Part shown: piece after piece, positions 25,916-38,900 of the stretch
Layout of the letters: every line of letters starts with the position of its first letter
Numbering within the stretch: the stretch's first letter is position 1
DNA from: Luidia sarsii
Taxonomy: Eukaryota; Echinodermata; Asteroidea; Paxillosida; Luidiidae
Direction: 5' to 3'
NCBI GenBank assembly: GCA_949987565.1
Contig: OX465103.1
Coordinates: 3,766,548 to 3,830,547, forward strand
Length of the DNA: 64,000 nt
Translations under genes and position numbers: made by a program
Notes under the pieces: model-generated
Seen by the model: the letters and a program-made list of their open reading frames with translations, nothing else
Database searches by the model: none
Told to the model about the DNA's origin: nothing

Positions 25916-26154
25916 AACATTTCCGCTGGCCGCCATCTTGCCTTTATTTTCTAGATATACTGTAGTCTGTACTGTACAATAGCACAAGTTGCACAACAAG
26001 TTGTACTGAAATGGAAGAGATATCAAAACTAAGAAGCGAGAAAATATTGTAACATCATGTAACTCTGAAAATGAACTCCATCAATGCCAAATGTAGCATT
26101 TCTAGCTGTTGCATTGGTTTTCAAATGTTTACATGTAAGTGCACACTCACATGA

Positions 26155-26560
26155 AACTACATGTACCGGTATACATGAGAACTGTATAATACATGTACAT
26201 GTTCTGGTACATGTGCAATTGATCTAAAAATGTTTTTACCAATTGTAACATACATCTACCATACTACACTCTACTACTCCACATGCGTACATACGTGTAC
26301 ACGTACATGTACATGTACAATGCAATGGCAATGTGGCACATACATCTACATGTACCAGTACATGCATACATACCGGTACATGTACATGTACATTTGTACA
26401 TGCATATAATTATGTACATGTATGTATGTATGTACAACTGTACATGTACATGTACATGTACATGTACATGTGTGTACACACACTGCACATGTACTGTACA
26501 ATGTACATGTACATGTACAGTCATGGTAGGTACAATGTACATGTACATGTACAGGGGTAG
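26155..26560. repeat. ACATGT array, longest in the window
   Basis: About 400 bp rich in TGTACATGTACATGTACATG, with ATGT tetranucleotide variants (ATGTATGTATGTATG near 26420). Confidence 0.85.
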
Positions 26561-29500
26561 ACAGTATACACATTTTATACATTTTAAATTTACAATGTAT
26601 AAATATCAATCTCTGCTCCTATGAACATGCACTATATGAGTAAATGTATGCTGTGTTTGTTGCTATTCAGTTAGAGTGGCCTTGTGAATGCAGTGATGAT
26701 CAAACACTCCACCCTCCTCGCTCAACCAGTGATAAATGCACTGTCTGAAGTGCTAGTGCACGGGTTTCAAGACTTATCAAGTATCCAGTTGACAGGTTTT
26801 GAAAAAAGAAGTAATTGATGACCCTTGGGCATTATGGATTGCAATTTCCAAGGCCATTTATGGCTGAGAGTCAGCGGACAGTCATAATCATGTCTTAGTA
26901 TTTGCGACTTATTCTTGGGGTCTGTACGGCAGACCTGTGCTGCACTGTGTACATAAAAATCGGGAGCCAAAGGGCATGTTCGGTATATCGGTGTTCGTTA
27001 TAGCAACGTTCCACTGTACAAATGTACACATACATGTATACTTGTATACTATACACACGTACAATCACTACAATGTACATGTACATGTAGGCCTACACAC
27101 TGTACATGGAGGTTCAGACTCTTACATACACTGTACATTGTATGTACAGTGTATCTAAGTGACTGGATATTGCGAGATAAATTAAAAATTCTTGTTTTAA
27201 TAAAAGAAAGTATTCATCAATAGCACTGAATAAATTGAAATATGTTCCAATTCGTGTATTGTTTCAGAGATTAATTGAGTAGTGACTAGTGAATGAGTAG
27301 CTGAATCATGAGTGAGTCGCTGACTGACTACTCAATTACTGACAGACTGACTCCTGGACTGATTGATATGTATTGATTGACCGATTGATTAGTCAGCTGA
27401 TTATTCCAAAAAAGAAAATCAGTACACGTGTATTGCACGTGATTCACATGTGCCTAAATTGCTAGTTCGCAAGTCTTCCTCAACACCAAATGTTGATAAA
27501 CAAACGGCCAGACTCTCATCCAGTGCATATGTGCAGAACTGCATGGTCAAGTCGTGACTCACAGCACCAAGCACCTGGCATCAAGAGCCATCTTGCTGGT
27601 CGTGAAAATGACAAATTTCAGCAACTGCTGACCAAAGGTTAGCAAATGCGATACATGAGTACACATGTACAATTCCCTTAGTGCAATCGCTGCAGTGTAA
27701 ATCATGGTACTGTACAATGTACACGATACAGTAGCATACATACATGTACATGAGTAAAACTGTGGGTCGCTTCACTCAGGACTCGAGAAAGGCAACAACC
27801 TGGATAATTGGGTAATAATTTCCAAAAGTAGCCGGGGCAGATGTTTAGAGACACTTCACACCTCTGGCAGGGGCTCCTGTTGTTTGTAAAGAGATCCAGA
27901 CTGCACCTGGGACAGGGACTGTACATCACATTACACATACTGTACATATGTACAGTACATGTGGTGGCTACATCATGTACACTGTACATTATTTTTAGGA
28001 ATGTAACACCTTGTGTACATGTCATTGCCAGCTTTTTTATAACATAGCCTATTCCAATGTGTACTGGTGTTAAGTTGAATGAATATGGAGGATATGAGGT
28101 CGCAATCACGGTTTCAATGGGGATTTTCTTAAGCCGAGCAACTAGGGACTGTAAAGTGTATAAGTGTATAAAAATCTTGTCCCTTTGTGAAATTGTACGG
28201 GATATGTTCATTACTACATAGGTACAGTTTGCACATACAGTACATTATTTCATTCACGGGTCTATGTACACTTACCTACATGTACTTTATGTACAATTGT
28301 ACATGTATTACATGAGAAGCTTATTTCCAATATCCATTTTGATTTTGAGAGAGGGGCTGTTAGGACCCAAACATCAGGCCCTCTCAAATTTGAGATTTGC
28401 TTTTTCGGGTCACTTGAGCCAGTGGGCATTTTACAAAATGTCCATATGTAGTACTCTGTACAATTGGTCCTAAAAAATGAAAGGCGTCTGATGTTTCAGT
28501 CTTAGCAGAACCTTTCTCAAAGGCTTCCAATCCTCTGACTTTGAGAGATCTCCAAGTGGAATAAAAAAAAGTCAGGCCCGAGTTTACATTTTGTACTTTT
28601 GGTCATTCAATTCAGGAAGCAGTTTGCAACATTGTTTCACAAGTTTATCCTGATGGATTTGATAAATTCTGCTTTGCCTCAAATGGACATCTAACTGATG
28701 ATTTGAGTTTGCTGGAATGCAAAACAGAGGGTGACTGAGGGTGGGGGGTGCAGAGGAACGAGACGTGAGAGAATGGCGTTCCATCACATTCAGGGGGAAA
28801 TGAGCTCTCAGTGAGTATTGCATGCCGCAATTCCTCTAAAGAGGGCTGTGAGACTGGTGGGGCTGTGGAGGTGAGTGCCTTGTTTGCCCCCAGGAGGGCA
28901 ATAGGCTGCCTAGTCCCTCTCCCCCCCCCCCCCAAAAAAAAATTAAAAAAAAAAAAATATCCATCTAGCCCCCATTTCAGCAAAGGTGGGTTTTTTCTCT
29001 CTTTTCCCTCACATGAGTGCCCCCTCGAAGGGAGAAAATTGCTACGCTCCTTCTTTTTTTTTTTTAAGTGTTCAGGATCAACGCTGGGGCCGTCCATTGC
29101 CGACTCTCATGAATTCGGAATCCAAGCAAAGTGAGGAAATTGCAATCTCCCCTGGTAGATTATGTACACCGCACTGATGGAATTTGTCAATCTTCAGCGG
29201 CAAATTGGTGAAGCAAATAAGAAAAACAAAATTCATCCGATCAAAATGTGAGTTGTTTGCCAAGTACTGTAACTGTATACATGAATTGTGTATACAATAC
29301 ATACATGTACATGTACGTACAATGTAACAATCTACTCAGTGCAATTTTCACCAGTTATGTTTTGACTGTGGCAAACAGACCCATTGATTATTTCTGCTAA
29401 AAGGGAGTGCATTTTTGCCCCGACTGTTTTGGACCGGATTATTTTGGAGACTGCTACAAGTTTTTTTTCCCTCAAAAATCCATGAAATTATGCACAGTTG

Positions 29501-30317
29501 TGTGCCATAAGCATTTATCACGGACAGTAGTTACTTAGTAGGAATACATGTACATGTACTGTACATACTGTAATGCAGATTGGGCTCAAGGGCAGACCAG
29601 TCAGAGTGACAAGAATTGACTTACAATGTAGGGGGACCTCTAGTCACAAATGTAAAGGAAAATTTAAGTGTATGATGCCTGCACCTGTACATGAAGACAA
29701 GGCCACTTGCTCCATTTATTTTCCACAGATATTTTCTGGCGGCCATAGCAAAATTGGGATCAAAATGGATCATCCGGTGGCCCAGAATCTTAAAACAGCT
29801 TTGGATTTCTGTGACACAATCATCAGCTTAGAGTAATGCAAAAAATTATGCAAATTACTGACAAACAAACAAAAGTGCAAATTTACCTCAAGGATTAGGA
29901 GAGCCTCACATTTTGATCCTGATAGGACATTTCTCTCAAAGGCAGATTGAAAGGTCCTGCTAGGAATTAAAGGTCAGGACCTCTGTACACATGTTGCCAA
30001 CAGTGACACTGACCACACGCTCTCAGGTGAGTTGTGAGTCATGACCCAAATGGGATAGCGGCCAATGGAATCCAGGGCACGGGTGAATTTGAGTTAAAAT
30101 TGAACATGGGTAGCCACAACTGTAGCTATATGTATGTGTAGACTAGAGAGGATCTTAAATCTACACAATTACACCATACACTGTGCAGATACCCCATCTG
30201 ATCCAGTGATGGAAACATGCAGAAATGGCAGAAACCAAGCAAGCCCAATCCACTGACTTATTTTGACCCCCAAATGAGACAGAATCTGTTAGCCTACGAG
30301 TGACTAGTCTAACGCAG

Positions 30318-30500
30318 TGCCTGCCTGCCTGCCTCCCTCCCTCCCTCCCCTCCCTGTCTGCCTGCCTGCTTACCTGCCTGCCTCCCCTCCCTCCCTCCCT
30401 GCCTGCTTGCCTGCCTGCTTTCCCTCCCTCCCACCCTCCTTGCCTGCCTGCCTGCCTGCCTCCCCTCCCTCCCTCCCTCCCTCCCTCCCTGCCTGCCTGC
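30318..30500. repeat. CCTG/CCTC microsatellite
   Basis: About 180 bp of CCTGCCTGCCTCCCTCCCT-type repeats, one strand almost purely pyrimidine. Open frames here are low-complexity artefacts. Confidence 0.9.
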
Positions 30501-31826
30501 AGGGAGCATTTGTCTGAATCGTCCGCATACTGGCAATCCTTTTGGAAAAAAAAGTGGAATGGGTAATGGTGGCATTTGGGGAGCCAGACACCATCAGGAT
30601 GCTTGGATGATGGAGACAGCAAGAGACAGAGTAATCTCCTGACGCAGACTGCTGACAGGAGGGGGAGCCAGCCAATTGAACTCAATGTCCAAACCAAAAC
30701 TTGCTTCCAGCATATACCGGTATGTGCTTCAACATACACTGTACATGTACATTATGTACATGTATGTAGAAAGCACTAGCCTACATGTCTCAGAAACTTC
30801 CCAAGACTCCTGATAAATCCCCACAAGGTTACATTAGATTTAGAAGGGATCACAAGTTCACAACAAAAGTAATATCAGTAGAGAGAAATGTTAATTGCAG
30901 CAATGGTGTATCATTATCACTATCAGTAGTTAGGGTATAAGTGCAGGTACATGTATTTTCAAGTGGGAGGGGAATTTGATCAGCTGTAAACAAAAAGTAC
31001 TGGTCGAATTTGTGTCATTTCTTAAAGGGTCAAATACCCCTGCTTTTAGTAACCTTTTACCCTACCTGTAATGCTGATTATGAACAGAACTGCTACATAC
31101 AGTGAAAATTAGCATTGATGGTTGGCAAGTGTGATTCTTTCTTTCAGACCAAAGGTCCTGACTTGAAACATGAACACCGCCACTTACTTTTAAATTGGAA
31201 TAGTTTGGTTAATTCGATGATTCGAGTCAGAAGGCAGTTTGCAATTTGTAAGGTGCTTTTTTTTTTAAATAAAGCAGAAACAAGCCAGACACCTGTTTTA
31301 AGTTGTCCCTGGCATCGGGAAAAGGGAGGCCAACCTCTGAGTTATGGTTGACCATTATTGAGCAACAACTTCAGGAATCTAGAGGTGATGACCATGTGAT
31401 GAGCAGGTGTGCAACAAATGATCAGCGGTTAGTGTGTGTGCATGCCATGGATGTGAAACGTGCCGATAAGTCTTTGAGAAAGGTCCTGCTAGGATTGAAA
31501 CGTCAGGCCTTCTGAATCATTGAGTGTGCCTACACTGAGTACACTCCCTGTACAGTAGTTTCACTTTCGAATTAAATGGCTTATCCACTTTGAGAAGGCA
31601 TCCATATAAGCCAGCAACAGTCCACAAACGCCTGCATGAGTTTTGTTGAGAGCAACATGCAAGGAATCAGCAGTCAATCGGCTGTGTAATCCCCTTTGTT
31701 GATGTAGTTTGTTTATACTCAGCAAATCCTAATCCCAATGTTGCCTTCTTATCAGGCTGTGAATGCAACGGTACTATGGCCAATATTTTAGTACAGTGTA
31801 CCTGACTGTCTTTACATATCATCATT

Positions 31827-32383
31827 AAAACCCTAACCCCCTACCAATTGTTTGTAGGATATAACCTGAATCCTGCAAAATCCTGCTATCCTGCCTTGTT
31901 CAAAGCTCCATGTGACCTGAATCCTGCCAAATCCTGCAGTACTGGCTACTGTGGACCATTGCCTGAATCCTGCCAAATCCTGCACTGAGTTTATGGAGTT
32001 TTAGTCCACATTCTAAACAAAGACTTTTTTCAGCTTAGAACAATGGGCCCTTTTTCGAACGGATAATCTCTTGACAAAAGCCACAACAACGTCCGAATTG
32101 TTACCAGCATCCTGCATTTTCCTACTGACAAAATCACCTCATGCCCTCAATCCTGCACATTCCTACAGTGTGTCAACTCTCATGTGCCCTCAATCCTGCT
32201 AAATCCTTCTCCAGCACTTTGATAGTAGTAGCCTGTATCCTGCACAATCCTGCAATGTGTCAACTCTCATGTGCCCTGAATCCTGCAGAATCCTGCAATG
32301 TGTCAACTCTCATGTGCCCTGAATCCTGCAGAATCCTGCTGAAGGCAAATAGGATTCCACAGGATTTGGGAAGGTTAGGGTTT
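31827..32383. repeat. Telomere-motif-ended minisatellite element, copy 2 (reversed)
   Basis: It opens AAAACCCTAACC and closes GGTTAGGGTTT. The interior has CCTGAATCCTGCAGAATCCT cores. From 32232 to about 32340 they form a tandem array with a 43-bp period (starts 32232, 32275, 32318) and the spacer ATGTGTCAACTCTCATGTGC. The inverted core lies at the right end (about 32351-32369). Read on the minus strand from 32383, it aligns with 13067 onward. Confidence 0.7.
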
Positions 32384-33344
32384 GCATACGGTACATACCG
32401 GTATACACTGTACATGATATAAATTACAGTAGGGGTTCAAAAGTATTATACCATTTCACAGACAGAAATGAGAATACAAATTTGTGCAATTGACTCCCCT
32501 CCCCACCTTTCACTGGGATTGAAACATCACGCCCAAATAATTTCTTCTTCTTTTAAGATTTGTACATTCCAGGTTAGTCTGGTCATGGAGGTCTGGTCAG
32601 CAAGTATTCGGAATCTTGGTCTAGTATTCTTTCACTCCATTTACATCATTGACAAAATAGTACAGATGCCTTTATAGGGGTGTACATGTACTATCAACTT
32701 CACAGAAATGCGTTCATATCAAGCCATCTCCCACTAGTGAAATCTGTCATGAAAACAGCTGGGTCAGAGAGAGATAAGACATCCTACAACTTGCTACCTC
32801 AGTCAACCCCCTCTCGAGCGAACACGGACTAGTATAAAATGGGTTTCGTTTCTTATCGGGCCGAGCAGGGGAAAATGTGTCAGATACACGTGCACAGTTC
32901 CTGTTCTCTGGTGCCCCTCAGTCGACAGTGCACTGCTACCAAAGCCTGTGCTGTTGCGTTGACCTTTGACATTGCCTGTAACAGTAGGAGGAAATTGCTC
33001 TCACCCTTCCTACAATGGTTCCCTGGTCCGAGAGATAAGCAGTGCCCTCTGCAACACATTAATTTTTTTTTACGAGTCTGGTGAACTGTTTTCTAATACT
33101 TGAACGAAACAAAGAAAAACCTGCCCACGTACATGTATGTAGATCGATTGATTACAATTCCAAATAGAAGAAAACAAAGTCTGTTAGTGTTACACAAATT
33201 GATTCTGAGAGTGCCAGCGTACCATTTTACAGGTGGTTTCATGAACTTTCATCCAATTTCACTACTCTGCCTGAAAAAGCTTTCATCTAACTATGATAAT
33301 GATATGACTTTGTTTAAATTGAAAGGTTGTTGATTGGATATTTA

Positions 33345-34128
33345 CAGGCCTTGAATTTGGTAATTTTTAGGGCAAGGCCACTTTGGCCTTGAATGATGCA
33401 AAATTTTCGGGGGCACCAAGGCCAGTGGGTAGGGCACCAAGGCCAAAAAACAAAATTGGGAAAGGGCACAGAGGCCAAATGGAAATAAATTGTACAAAGT
33501 TATCATTTTTGCATGCCCTGCTATATACATGTACTATGCATACAGTGAAACCTGCTTATTCGGCCACCTCTATAAAAGGGTCTTTTGTCACCTTTCAAAG
33601 TCCCCATCGACATTGCAAGTTACAATATTGCGGTCACTGTCCAACGCGGCCAGCGGCCAGACCTCTTGGAACGGCGCGTGTACATGTACATTTGCATTGA
33701 GGATAAACCTCCACATTCTGGCAAATGAAGAGATAAAGGGCGCCCTCTTTTGGCGCACCAAATCTCCAAAGTCAGAAAACTAGACGTCTTCTATGTTGGT
33801 CACACGTTCTTGTGTTGAGGGTGCCGACTATTTATTTCCGATGCATGGTTACACATTAATGCGGCTGTTGTCGACACGATCGCGCATTATTTTGACTTCT
33901 CTGTCTTATCGAGTTGACATCGCTCCCCGATAATCCAAATAAAATACATGTAGTCTAAAAACAACTGTAAATATGCTTACCAATGCAAAAAAAGGGCACG
34001 ACGGCCAAGGTAAAAATAGGGCACGGCCAAAGTGGCCGTGAAGACGGGGATTTTTGCGGGGCACCTCGGCCAGTAAAGAGGGCAACGACGGCACTGGCCG
34101 TCGTGGCCGTCGTTTAATTCAAGGCCTG
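33345..34128. mobile_element. 784-bp non-autonomous DNA transposon abutting an FRMD4 splice donor
   Basis: The element starts CAGGCCTTGAATT and ends with the complement AATTCAAGGCCTG, giving a 13-bp terminal inverted repeat. It is flanked by 6-bp direct repeats TATTTA at 33339-33344 and 34129-34134. Both ends carry repeated GGGCAC...GGCCA words in opposite orientation. Its middle (about 33535-33600) holds a different repeat reading ACCTGCTTATTCGGCCACC, probably nested or captured. No transposase frame is seen. The termini resemble hAT elements, but a 6-bp duplication is not typical of most hATs, so the superfamily is open. The right duplication overlaps the FRMD4 donor (positions +2 to +7). 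Confidence 0.75.
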
Positions 34129-34135
34129 TATTTAC

Positions 34136-34201
34136 CTGGACGACAAGGTCTACTCGTTTGTCATCAAGCAGAACGACCTGAGTGCGACGACCTTCGCTCA
34201 T
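34136..34201 (-). CDS. FRMD4A/B: FRMD4A/B-like FERM protein, first recognised coding exon
   Basis: This 66-nt exon encodes 22 residues, beginning MSEGRR and containing VVLLDDKRVDLVVQ. That matches the start of the FERM F1 (ubiquitin-like) lobe of vertebrate FRMD4A/FRMD4B (EGRR-Q-LLDD-LVQ pattern). On the minus strand a T-rich tract and CCAG precede the exon, so the ATG is the first three bases after the acceptor (AG at 34203-34202). The donor is CCAG|GTAAAT (GT at 34135-34134), phase 0. Because the ATG abuts an acceptor, at least one upstream exon must exist; it may be 5' UTR or add N-terminal residues, as in mammals. The next exon continues in phase at a boundary that matches the mammalian protein. 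FRMD4 proteins are membrane-cortex scaffolds that bind Par3 and cytohesins in epithelial polarity. The donor lies inside a transposon target-site duplication (see 33345-34128). The invertebrate gene probably predates the A/B split, so A versus B cannot be assigned. Confidence 0.88.
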
Positions 34202-35716
34202 CTGGATAAGCACACACAAAAAAAGAGAAACAAAAATCAATGAATATGCAGATTACAGTAGTTACTCAGTCTCGTCCAAAAAAATCTGTTTGGGATTGGA
34301 TTGGATTTCTGTATTTATTCAGGTGTGGATTGCAAAGGTAAATGTACACCCTGTACCGGTACATATACATTTGCAGTGTGCTTGGCCTTGGGGATTGTCC
34401 ATTATTTTCTATCCTGAATCAACTTCCAATTTTTGAAGCAAATTGGGTTGAGAACGTATGATCGGTTTGTGTTCGATTAAGCTCATTTGGTGACCAAAGG
34501 ATCCAAAGTGTAGTACTAGAGAGTAGAGACCAATTTGTTGGGATCTCTTCGGCATTATAATCATCAGATGGACTGAATTAATTACAAAATGCCAACTTGT
34601 GCCAACTTGTCTCAATAGTAAAACTTCTTACATGTAGGACGAGGTTAGAGGACAAGTACATGTATAAAAATCTTATCTACAAGGGACTGAAGTCTGATAA
34701 GATTTGAAGATTTGCAAGGTGGAAGTACCAAGTGGAAGGTCTCAAAAGAGATTACCGAAGTTCAGTCATGATTTTGTGAGTCCAGTTTAGTAATTAAAAC
34801 AAATGAATATTAAGAGAGGAAAAAAGGCCCTAAAAATTGATTCACCTGTCAACATCAAATTCTTTTCATGTGATGTAAAATGGCTAATGACAAGAGTTTG
34901 TCAGGAACTGAAAAACAGCAGCATGGCATCATCAGGTAGAAATCCCCCACACTCTCACAGTCAACCCTCTGACAAATACCACGGAATGGGATCAGGAACT
35001 AATGTAACCTATTTAGGATGAATCTTGGCATTGTCAGAGTCAGACAACCGGCCCCCCTAAAGAGTCAAGACTGCTTCAAAGAGTGGTGCAGAGGTGCAAT
35101 GCCGCAGACAATCACAGCAGCGGAAATTACACAGATTTCAATCAACGACTCAAATCCTGATACGTTGGCAAGCGAAAAACAAAACCAATTATAACGGGCA
35201 AAAAAACAAACAGAGCGTGTGACGGGCAGTGCCGGCATGCAAGAGAAAGAAGCAGAGCGAAGGTGTCTGTCTCATCAAAGACGGCATGCCACTGCGCACC
35301 TCTGGCGTCATTGGACCTCGACAACGCATCTTTCCGGGAAGTCGCGGGACAATTACAGTAGCAGGTCATGGGATCGCCCCTGCCCCCCAGGCATGGGTGG
35401 GGGCATGCCCGCCCAAACAGCCTCACCCAGATGGCCTCAGTCAACGGCCACGTGCTTGCCATGCCCTGACCCCACGCTAGTCAACTGTACACACAGAGGC
35501 CAAGAAAATCTGATCCAGGAGCAAAGGGGAATGAAATTCTACACTGGGTTTGTCTGTCTGGCCTGAGAAACACAAGCTGACCCTGGCTGACCACACAGAT
35601 GGAAGAGATAAATATAGACCTCTATTTAATACATGTGCACGTGTCTATGAACATGTTCACGTGCCTAGTGTGTACTGTAGTAAACTGTACTACACATGCA
35701 TTGCAATTTGCATTTG

Positions 35717-35967
35717 TGACCCGGCACAGCATAATGAGGAATAACCCCACTTTTAAGATTTTGAGATTTTCTAATGATGTGAAAGAGTATACCATTAGCT
35801 TTTAAATGATATCAAAATATAATATCCTCTAATATTTAAAATTTCCGAAAATACAAAAAAGAAAGAAAATTTATTTGTAATCGAATTGTTAAGATACTTT
35901 AACTTCAGGCGTTGTTTACTCAAAAAGTGTTTTGGCGGGATATTCCTCATGCCGTTGTGCCGGGTCA
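35717..35967. mobile_element. 251-bp MITE (TGACCCGGCACA termini)
   Basis: The left end TGACCCGGCACAGCATAATG and the right end CATGCCGTTGTGCCGGGTCA form an inverted repeat, extended by GAGGAATA/TATTCCTC. The interior is AT-rich with no coding potential. The target duplication is unclear. It lies between FRMD4 and VGLL4. Confidence 0.65.
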
Positions 35968-38900
35968 GTGTATTTGAATGGCCAGAATTGCTCTGTACAC
36001 TTGTGTAGGCCTACACGTGTTACACCAAATATAACAAGCTTCCCGGTCAGACCCTGGGTTACCCCCAAGTGACTCTGCTTTCACACTGGTCACTGGTAAA
36101 ATAGGGGGAAAAAACAGAACCAACTGGGGCTGACTGTGGTACTAATAGACCCAAGGAAGGTCATAAAATGGACCTACATAACCTTACCCTTTACTTACTT
36201 GGTGTTCGTAATTTTGCAAGTTGCATAAATATGTATTTCTATCTAGTATCTACACGTATGAATATTGTAGAAACTTCACGCATTTGTACACATACAGTAT
36301 GAACTTGTTGGGAATTATAAAGTGGAAGGTTTGAGACTAGAGTGCTCTTCTGAGCAAAAATGACGAATCAATGAAAACATTATTTTGGTGGAAAATTTGT
36401 TTGTTCCATGAAAGATAAATGAATAAGAACAGTGTGTGCCCAGTGCATGATGATAACTTGGTACTGACACCATGTACATGTACATACGTTGTGTACACGT
36501 ACAGTACATACAGTGTACTGTATTATTATGTACACAACCATGTACATGTATCCATGTACGTGTATACAACAGCAACAATGCTGAATCATCATGTCCCTCC
36601 AGGGAAAAGTTGAAAAATCCTTTTTACCGATGGACCTTAATTACACCCAGCCGAGGAATTTCCCATAATCAATACTTCAGATTTTCAGAAACGGGACCAT
36701 CAATGAATACTGCCCACACAATGAATAAGTATGGCATTTAGTCTGTATTGTACATGTACGGTACACACTATACACCTGTACATATATACACGTACAGGGT
36801 AGGCCAATCTACATGTATCCAGGCCAATACCACAAACAAAACAGAACATGTTGTCTTTTTCCAACACCGATACAATGTGTATTTTGAACATGACAGAAAA
36901 ATACGGCGACCGTCAGATTACAGTATACAAATACAAGTGGGAGAAATCTGAATTGGTTTGGGCAGATCTGCATACATGATTTGGCAACAGCTGTGAGTCA
37001 CGCATTGTGCAAGTCTCATGGCCACAGAGTGACTGGCCTACAGAATAATTATCTCCCACGGTTTTGTGAGCTAATCCCGACACCCATACATGCGTACAAG
37101 GTCTTCTTTACTAAGTGGCATCAAACGCACTGACCTGTACAAAACCATGCCATGTATTTTCAATGTACATGTACATGACATTTACAGTAGCCTCCGCTTC
37201 AAAATGAAGTCCCACATCACAGTGTACCATTCTCTCAGGAGCATTCTCTGCCCTTGAGAATAGTCCTCCAACAATTGAAATGATCTTCCTCAAGTGGATC
37301 AAAATGTCATACCCTCAAAACACTTTAGTGATTTGTTTCTAGTATTTTAAGGTCATTCTAGTCGGTAAGCTGTAGGCCAGTAGGCCACATCACTGTATCA
37401 CTTCTGAGTCCCCAACCCAGTGTAAATATTGAACATGTGATTTACAGTATGTACTGAAAAGTTGAGATTGAAAAATCCTCATCATTGACATTATTGCACA
37501 CATGTACACGACAGCCTTACAGGAATTCAGTCATTCAAGAAAAATGCTTGCTCACAAAAGCCACGAGAAATATGCAAATTATCTGAACAAGTTGGAGGGT
37601 CTGAAGTTCTAAACCTACCGGTAGCAGGACCTTCCGAGCAAAGAAAGACCCTCGCTCTTGCAGAGAGGTCCTGGCAGATTTTGGAATGGTCTTCTCTTTA
37701 ATATTTACACATTCTGCCACACAAAAATGCACTGTACATCAACAGGTGTTCCTGGACAGGACATAATAGTGCTGTGTACACATTCTTGGTTTCTAAATAC
37801 CCTGTAACGTACATGTTCAAACAAACATGTGAAGCAAATACACATGTAAGTACCCCTCTAAACTATAGCATGTCAACTACTGTACATGTACATGCACATT
37901 TGTAGACTTCCAAAAGTAAATATCACGTTGCCAGCCATCACACTTATCGCGCTGTATCTGCAAATTCAACAGACTGTCCACTTACACTGTATTTCCATGT
38001 CCGAAGCAATGGACCCACAATGTCGCGCTCATAATCCATGGTGTTTTATATGAATACCACGAGATCATCCAAGGATGGGAAAGTTGTGGAGAGACGCCTC
38101 ACATACGTGTACTACATGCGGTATACAAGTATTGTTCATAGCCTGGGCTACAGATCGCCAGATAATGTAAACTCCACCAGCTCTCTTCCAAAATGGCTGT
38201 AAATCGAGGGGATTGGAGGGACAGGATCACCGGTGTCTGTAGCAGACATGGCCACCTGGCGATGATGACGACGACAATGATGAGAAAATTTAGATCATCC
38301 ACAATTTGGCAACATGACTAAATTGAACAAATCAACACAACTCAGTCAAACCGACGTTTCTAGTGCATTGATCGTGGAACTGGTATGCATGCAACAAATC
38401 CGTCTCAAATCACAGTCAGTCTGAGACCAAGTGCACAGGCAATTAGATTGAACGCGCGAGATAAAACAAAAACCAAACAGAACAAAGTTCACCTCGATAA
38501 GGCACTGGCACAGGAATGTAATCTCGTGAGTGTTTTTCTGATAACCGCGTAAACTATGTGGCATGAGGAAACTAAAGACTGAGCCAGCCAAAATATCACA
38601 ATGGCTGTGTAAAAAGTGGGTAATATTTTAACCTGTCTGGACAAAGGAAATAGTGGGGTTTTTTTTTATAGGGAATCTTGTTAATCATTTCTCAACTAAT
38701 CACTCAGATCTACAGTACATGTTTTTGTTGATCATTACACATCAAAACTACCTGCTTCTTCGATATACAGGATGTTTACCGGTACCCCAAAATATGATAA
38801 ATAAATGGAAAAGAAATTGAGACCAAAAATGACTAAGGACTTAAATTTATTGCATGCAACGACACAAAAATAACATCTTTCAGGCATGACTTTTGAAAAC

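Larger units (their letters stand above)
16886..34135 (-). other. FRMD4 intron, 17.2 kb
   Basis: Non-coding. The first 6 kb is mostly unique with purine-rich patches. 22900-28300 is dominated by ACATGT arrays. 28300-30000 holds decayed fold-back copies, 30318 a microsatellite, 31827 the second telemotif-ended array, and 33345-34128 the transposon at the donor. I see no supported gene; open frames near 21536, 29573 and 30161 are discussed under rejected items. Confidence 0.75.

Noticed and set aside
29573..29836. 87-codon frame with CRGTSSHKCKGKFKC and a HP motif, faintly like a FLYWCH-type zinc finger
   Set aside because: Cys/His spacing does not clearly fit and nothing around it supports a transposase or gene.
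30161..30739. 192-codon minus-strand frame and overlapping frames
   Set aside because: The core is the CCTG/CCTC microsatellite and the flanks resemble no family.
2264..32383. CRISPR array or bacterial origin
   Set aside because: Spaced repeats here are tandem minisatellites with conserved spacers. Exon-intron structure and SINE-like elements show the DNA is animal nuclear sequence.
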